From assembly GCA_900321425.1 (NCBI GenBank), contig ONWA01000004.1:1-64000 (forward strand): DNA of 64,000 nt, given 5' to 3'. The DNA is from an uncultured Prevotellaceae bacterium. GTDB lineage: Bacteria; Bacteroidota; Bacteroidia; Bacteroidales; Bacteroidaceae. The notes under the pieces are model-generated. The model was not told the origin of the DNA. It was given only the letters and a program-made list of their open reading frames with translations, and did not search any database. The position numbers were made by a program, and so were the translations under genes. How positions within the stretch are numbered: position 1 is the stretch's first letter; every line of letters starts with the position of its first letter. Below are positions 61,784 to 64,000 of the stretch, in pieces.

Positions 61784-61792
61784 GATGGGAAA

Positions 61793-61824
61793 TTTGGTGA
61801 ATAGACAAGAAAAATGTATCTTTG
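61793..61824 (+). promoter_or_regulatory. Promoter of the histidine-kinase-like gene
   Basis: TTTG at 61793-61796, 20 nt, TATCTTTG at 61817-61824, 20 nt before the ATG at 61845. Confidence 0.75.
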
Positions 61825-61844
61825 CACGAAATTAAAAAAAACAT

Positions 61845-63344
61845 ATGATGTATAAAAAATTTTTAACTCTCATGCTCTGTCTGTTTTGTGCCCTCGTCGT
61901 GAGTGCACAGAGTCAGAAGAGTAGTTTGCAGCAGAAGGCCGAAAGCGAGCTGGAGGACAGCCATCTGGGTACAGCCCGCTCGCTGTTTATCCGTGCTTAT
62001 CAAGACTATGTGAATCATGGTAAGGTACGCCAAGGTGTGGAGTGTGCCGCTCAGGCCGCCACGTTATATTATAAGGAGAACGAGTATCAGGAGGCGTTCG
62101 ACTTCCTCAGGGAGGTGGACCAGCTGATCAATAATAAACTCGGCTCGTCCAGCGAGCGTGCCGCTGCCCACTACTACACCTCGAAGGTGCGTATGCAGAT
62201 GTATGTCAAACTGAAGCGCGGTGCCAGTGCACAAGACCATCTGAACGCGATGTCTACACACGCCGCTCAGTCGGACGATGAGGAGATAAAGAACGATATG
62301 CTCTACAACAAAGCCATCTATTACTACACCTTCGGACAGACCACCAAGGGCAACGAGGTGTTCCGTGAGATGGCAACCAAGCTCACCGCACAGAAAGAGT
62401 ACGACAAGGTGGACGAGGTGTACAAGACCCTTATCGCCAACGGCAGGAAAAGCAATAGTGCCAGTCTGGTAGACCAGTCGTATAAGAGCTACCTGCACTG
62501 GAAGGACTCCATTCAGGCGCTGAAGACCGCCGAAGAGGTCAATGCACTGAAGAAGCAGATTGCCGACGACAAGACAGCCATCGACGAGAAGGACAGTTCG
62601 CTCACCGTCAGGATGGCTATCATCATCGGACTGGGAATCCTCTCGGCTGTCTTGGCCATCGCCCTCGTGGTGGGCGGTATCATGCTGCTCCGCTATATCC
62701 TCCTGACACGCCGACAGGAAAGAACGATTACAGAGGCCAACGAGAACATCGCACTTAAGGCGAAGTTCATCAGCAATATCTCAGCACAGCTGGAGCCCAC
62801 CTTCCGTAAGCTCGACAGCAAACAGCCTGAGGTGAAGGCACTGCTCAACTTCTCGCAGCACATACAGACCCTCTCAGCACTGGAGAGCAGCGAGGAAGAG
62901 ATTGTCCTCGAGGATACACAGGTACAACAGTTCTGTGAGTCGATAGCCGAACAGGTACGTGGCCGCATCAAGGACGGTATCACCTTCAATGTCAATGCCC
63001 CCAAGATGACCGCCAGTATGAACCGTGAATACGTTTCACAGATTCTGCTCCACCTGTTGGAGAATGCCATCCAATACACCCCCAAGGACGGAACCATCAC
63101 CCTGGAGTTCAAGAAGAAGAGTCCGAAGTCCTACCAGTTCCTGGTATCCGACACAGGCGAAGGCATCCCCGAAGAGAAGCGCGATAGCGTGTTCAGACCA
63201 TTCGTGGAAGTACACGACCTCACTAAGGGCGACGGCCTCGGACTGCCTATCTGTCGACAGATGGCGCTGAACATGAAGGGTGAGCTCAGTCTCGATCCAC
63301 AGTATACCAAGGGCACACGCTTCGTACTCGACCTACAGGCATAG
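61845..63344 (+). CDS. TPR sensor kinase-like protein lacking the phosphoacceptor histidine
   Basis: 499 aa. Signal peptide (1-21), TPR-like helical repeats (about 28-225), a coiled coil (225-255), a membrane helix (about 257-285), a DHp-like helix and a HATPase domain. The ATP-binding motifs are intact: LLENAIQYTP (N407), DTGEGIP (436-442), GDGLGLPICRQ (462-472). The H-box reads FISNISAQLEPTF, so residue 314 is alanine where the phosphorylated histidine normally follows NxS. It may act as a pseudokinase or phosphatase. No response regulator is adjacent. Confidence 0.87.
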   Translation: MMYKKFLTLMLCLFCALVVSAQSQKSSLQQKAESELEDSHLGTARSLFIRAYQDYVNHGKVRQGVECAAQAATLYYKENEYQEAFDFLREVDQLINNKLGSSSERAAAHYYTSKVRMQMYVKLKRGASAQDHLNAMSTHAAQSDDEEIKNDMLYNKAIYYYTFGQTTKGNEVFREMATKLTAQKEYDKVDEVYKTLIANGRKSNSASLVDQSYKSYLHWKDSIQALKTAEEVNALKKQIADDKTAIDEKDSSLTVRMAIIIGLGILSAVLAIALVVGGIMLLRYILLTRRQERTITEANENIALKAKFISNISAQLEPTFRKLDSKQPEVKALLNFSQHIQTLSALESSEEEIVLEDTQVQQFCESIAEQVRGRIKDGITFNVNAPKMTASMNREYVSQILLHLLENAIQYTPKDGTITLEFKKKSPKSYQFLVSDTGEGIPEEKRDSVFRPFVEVHDLTKGDGLGLPICRQMALNMKGELSLDPQYTKGTRFVLDLQA

Positions 63345-63389
63345 CCCGCAAACCTTTACGTGGATTTTACAATTCATTAATATTTAATT

Positions 63390-63421
63390 TTTGGTCAGTT
63401 CACAAAAGAATCGTAACTTTG
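63390..63421 (+). promoter_or_regulatory. Promoter of uxaB
   Basis: TTTG at 63390-63393, 20 nt, TAACTTTG at 63414-63421, followed by a leader of about 37 nt. Confidence 0.75.
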
Positions 63422-63458
63422 CAGTCAAATTACAAGAAATATACTAAAACATTAAGAA

Positions 63459-64000
63459 ATGAAACCATTAAACAAACAATTTGCTCCTAAGAGCGTGATG
63501 CCTGAAAAGGTTATTCAGTTTGGTGAGGGTAACTTCCTCCGCGCATTCGTAGATTGGATTATCTGGAACATGGATCAGAAGACCGACTTCAACGGTTCTG
63601 TCGTTGTCGTACAACCTATTGAAAAAGGTATGGTCGACTGGCTCAATGCCCAGGACTGTCTCTACCACGTTAACCTGCAGGGACGCGAGAATGGTAAGCC
63701 CGTGAACACACTGGAGCGCATCGACGTCATCAGTCGTGCACTGAACCCCTATACGCAGAATGCTGCTTTCTTGGCACTTGCCGATCAGCCAGAGATTCGT
63801 TTCGTCATCTCTAACACGACAGAGGCAGGTATCGCCTTCGATCCCGCTTGTAAGCTCGAGGATGCTCCCGCATCATCATACCCAGGCAAACTGGTTCAGC
63901 TGCTCTATCGTCGTTATCAGACATTCAACGGCGATCCTACCAAGGGTCTGATTATCTTCCCTTGTGAGCTGATCTTCCTTAACGGTCACGTACTGAAGGA
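63459..64000 (+). CDS. uxaB: Tagaturonate reductase, 5' part
   Basis: 180 codons, open at the window edge (family length is about 480 aa). The start MKPLNKQFAPKSVMPEKVIQ is followed by the Rossmann-like IQFGEGNFLRAFVDWIIW and then the conserved FVISNTTEAGIAFDP. It reduces tagaturonate to altronate with NADH in galacturonate catabolism. It carries no sign of a frameshift to the edge. Assignment to altronate versus mannitol dehydrogenase relatives is by the N-terminal motif. Confidence 0.9.
   Translation, partial: MKPLNKQFAPKSVMPEKVIQFGEGNFLRAFVDWIIWNMDQKTDFNGSVVVVQPIEKGMVDWLNAQDCLYHVNLQGRENGKPVNTLERIDVISRALNPYTQNAAFLALADQPEIRFVISNTTEAGIAFDPACKLEDAPASSYPGKLVQLLYRRYQTFNGDPTKGLIIFPCELIFLNGHVLK

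Overview
The window looks like a chromosomal piece of a Bacteroidales bacterium, most likely Prevotella or a close relative. Reasons: nearly every transcription unit is preceded by the Bacteroidetes sigma-factor promoter (TTTG or TTG, 18-20 nt, then TAnnTTTG), Shine-Dalgarno sequences are almost absent, and the gene content fits (complete Rnf complex, PPi-dependent phosphofructokinase, class III fructose bisphosphatase, methylmalonyl-CoA decarboxylase subunits, TonB-dependent receptor with a carboxypeptidase-like domain, archaeal-type ProRS, type A flavoprotein). The genus is an inference.

Layout. (1) 1-8.2 kb is an AT-rich accessory island. It starts with an AT-rich segment bracketed by a 25-bp inverted repeat. 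Next comes a promoter driving a strongly base-paired, probably noncoding RNA (about 488-772), then an EcoRI-type adenine methyltransferase, a DUF262-HNH nuclease, a 113-aa unknown protein and a GIY-YIG/DUF4357 protein. Several small unknown genes and a replication-like trio (BT4734/VirE-N, PriCT-2, DUF3987) follow. A repeat built of three ATGACA(A/G) units occurs near both ends of the island and once inside. (2) 8.2-10.4 kb is a scar zone: a RAYT-like HUH transposase with an extra C-terminal domain, a short orphan gene, a remnant of a GH3 enzyme, and a purine permease gene that has lost its middle. (3) 10.4-19.3 kb holds housekeeping genes: cupin-ManA fusion, FprA, a DASS transporter, tRNA-Ser, proS, mtgA, folK, a GH25 lysozyme and a tRNA Lys-Lys-Thr-Gly operon. 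(4) 19.4-25.7 kb carries an acidic conserved protein, then rseC-rnfBCDGEA and tRNA-Arg. (5) 25.8-32.3 kb is a leftward operon: 90-aa protein, acyltransferase, amidase-like secreted protein, 110-aa protein, YgiQ radical SAM, PP2C-like protein. (6) 32.4-41.2 kb: pfp and a second GH25 gene; leftward mce-mmdA-small subunit-biotin carrier; a GNAT-like gene with a TonB-dependent receptor. (7) 41.4-44.0 kb: nitroreductase, DUF2520, kdsC-like, maf, followed by an unusual 22-bp modular repeat array. (8) 44.4-55.4 kb is one long leftward run: purU-hisH-hisA-hisF-hisIE-ftsE-lysC-lysA-GT2-GT-fbp. (9) 55.6-64 kb: carB, greA, a candidate leftward small RNA, a long inverted repeat of GCTACAGT units, a secreted protein, an SGNH esterase, a histidine-kinase-like protein lacking the phospho-accepting histidine, and the start of uxaB.

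The strongest candidates for something undescribed are the structured RNA in front of the methyltransferase/HNH module, the 22-bp array with 10-bp self-complementary boxes after maf, the histidine-less sensor kinase, and the RNA-like element downstream of greA. All calls come from reading the sequence; no database search was run.
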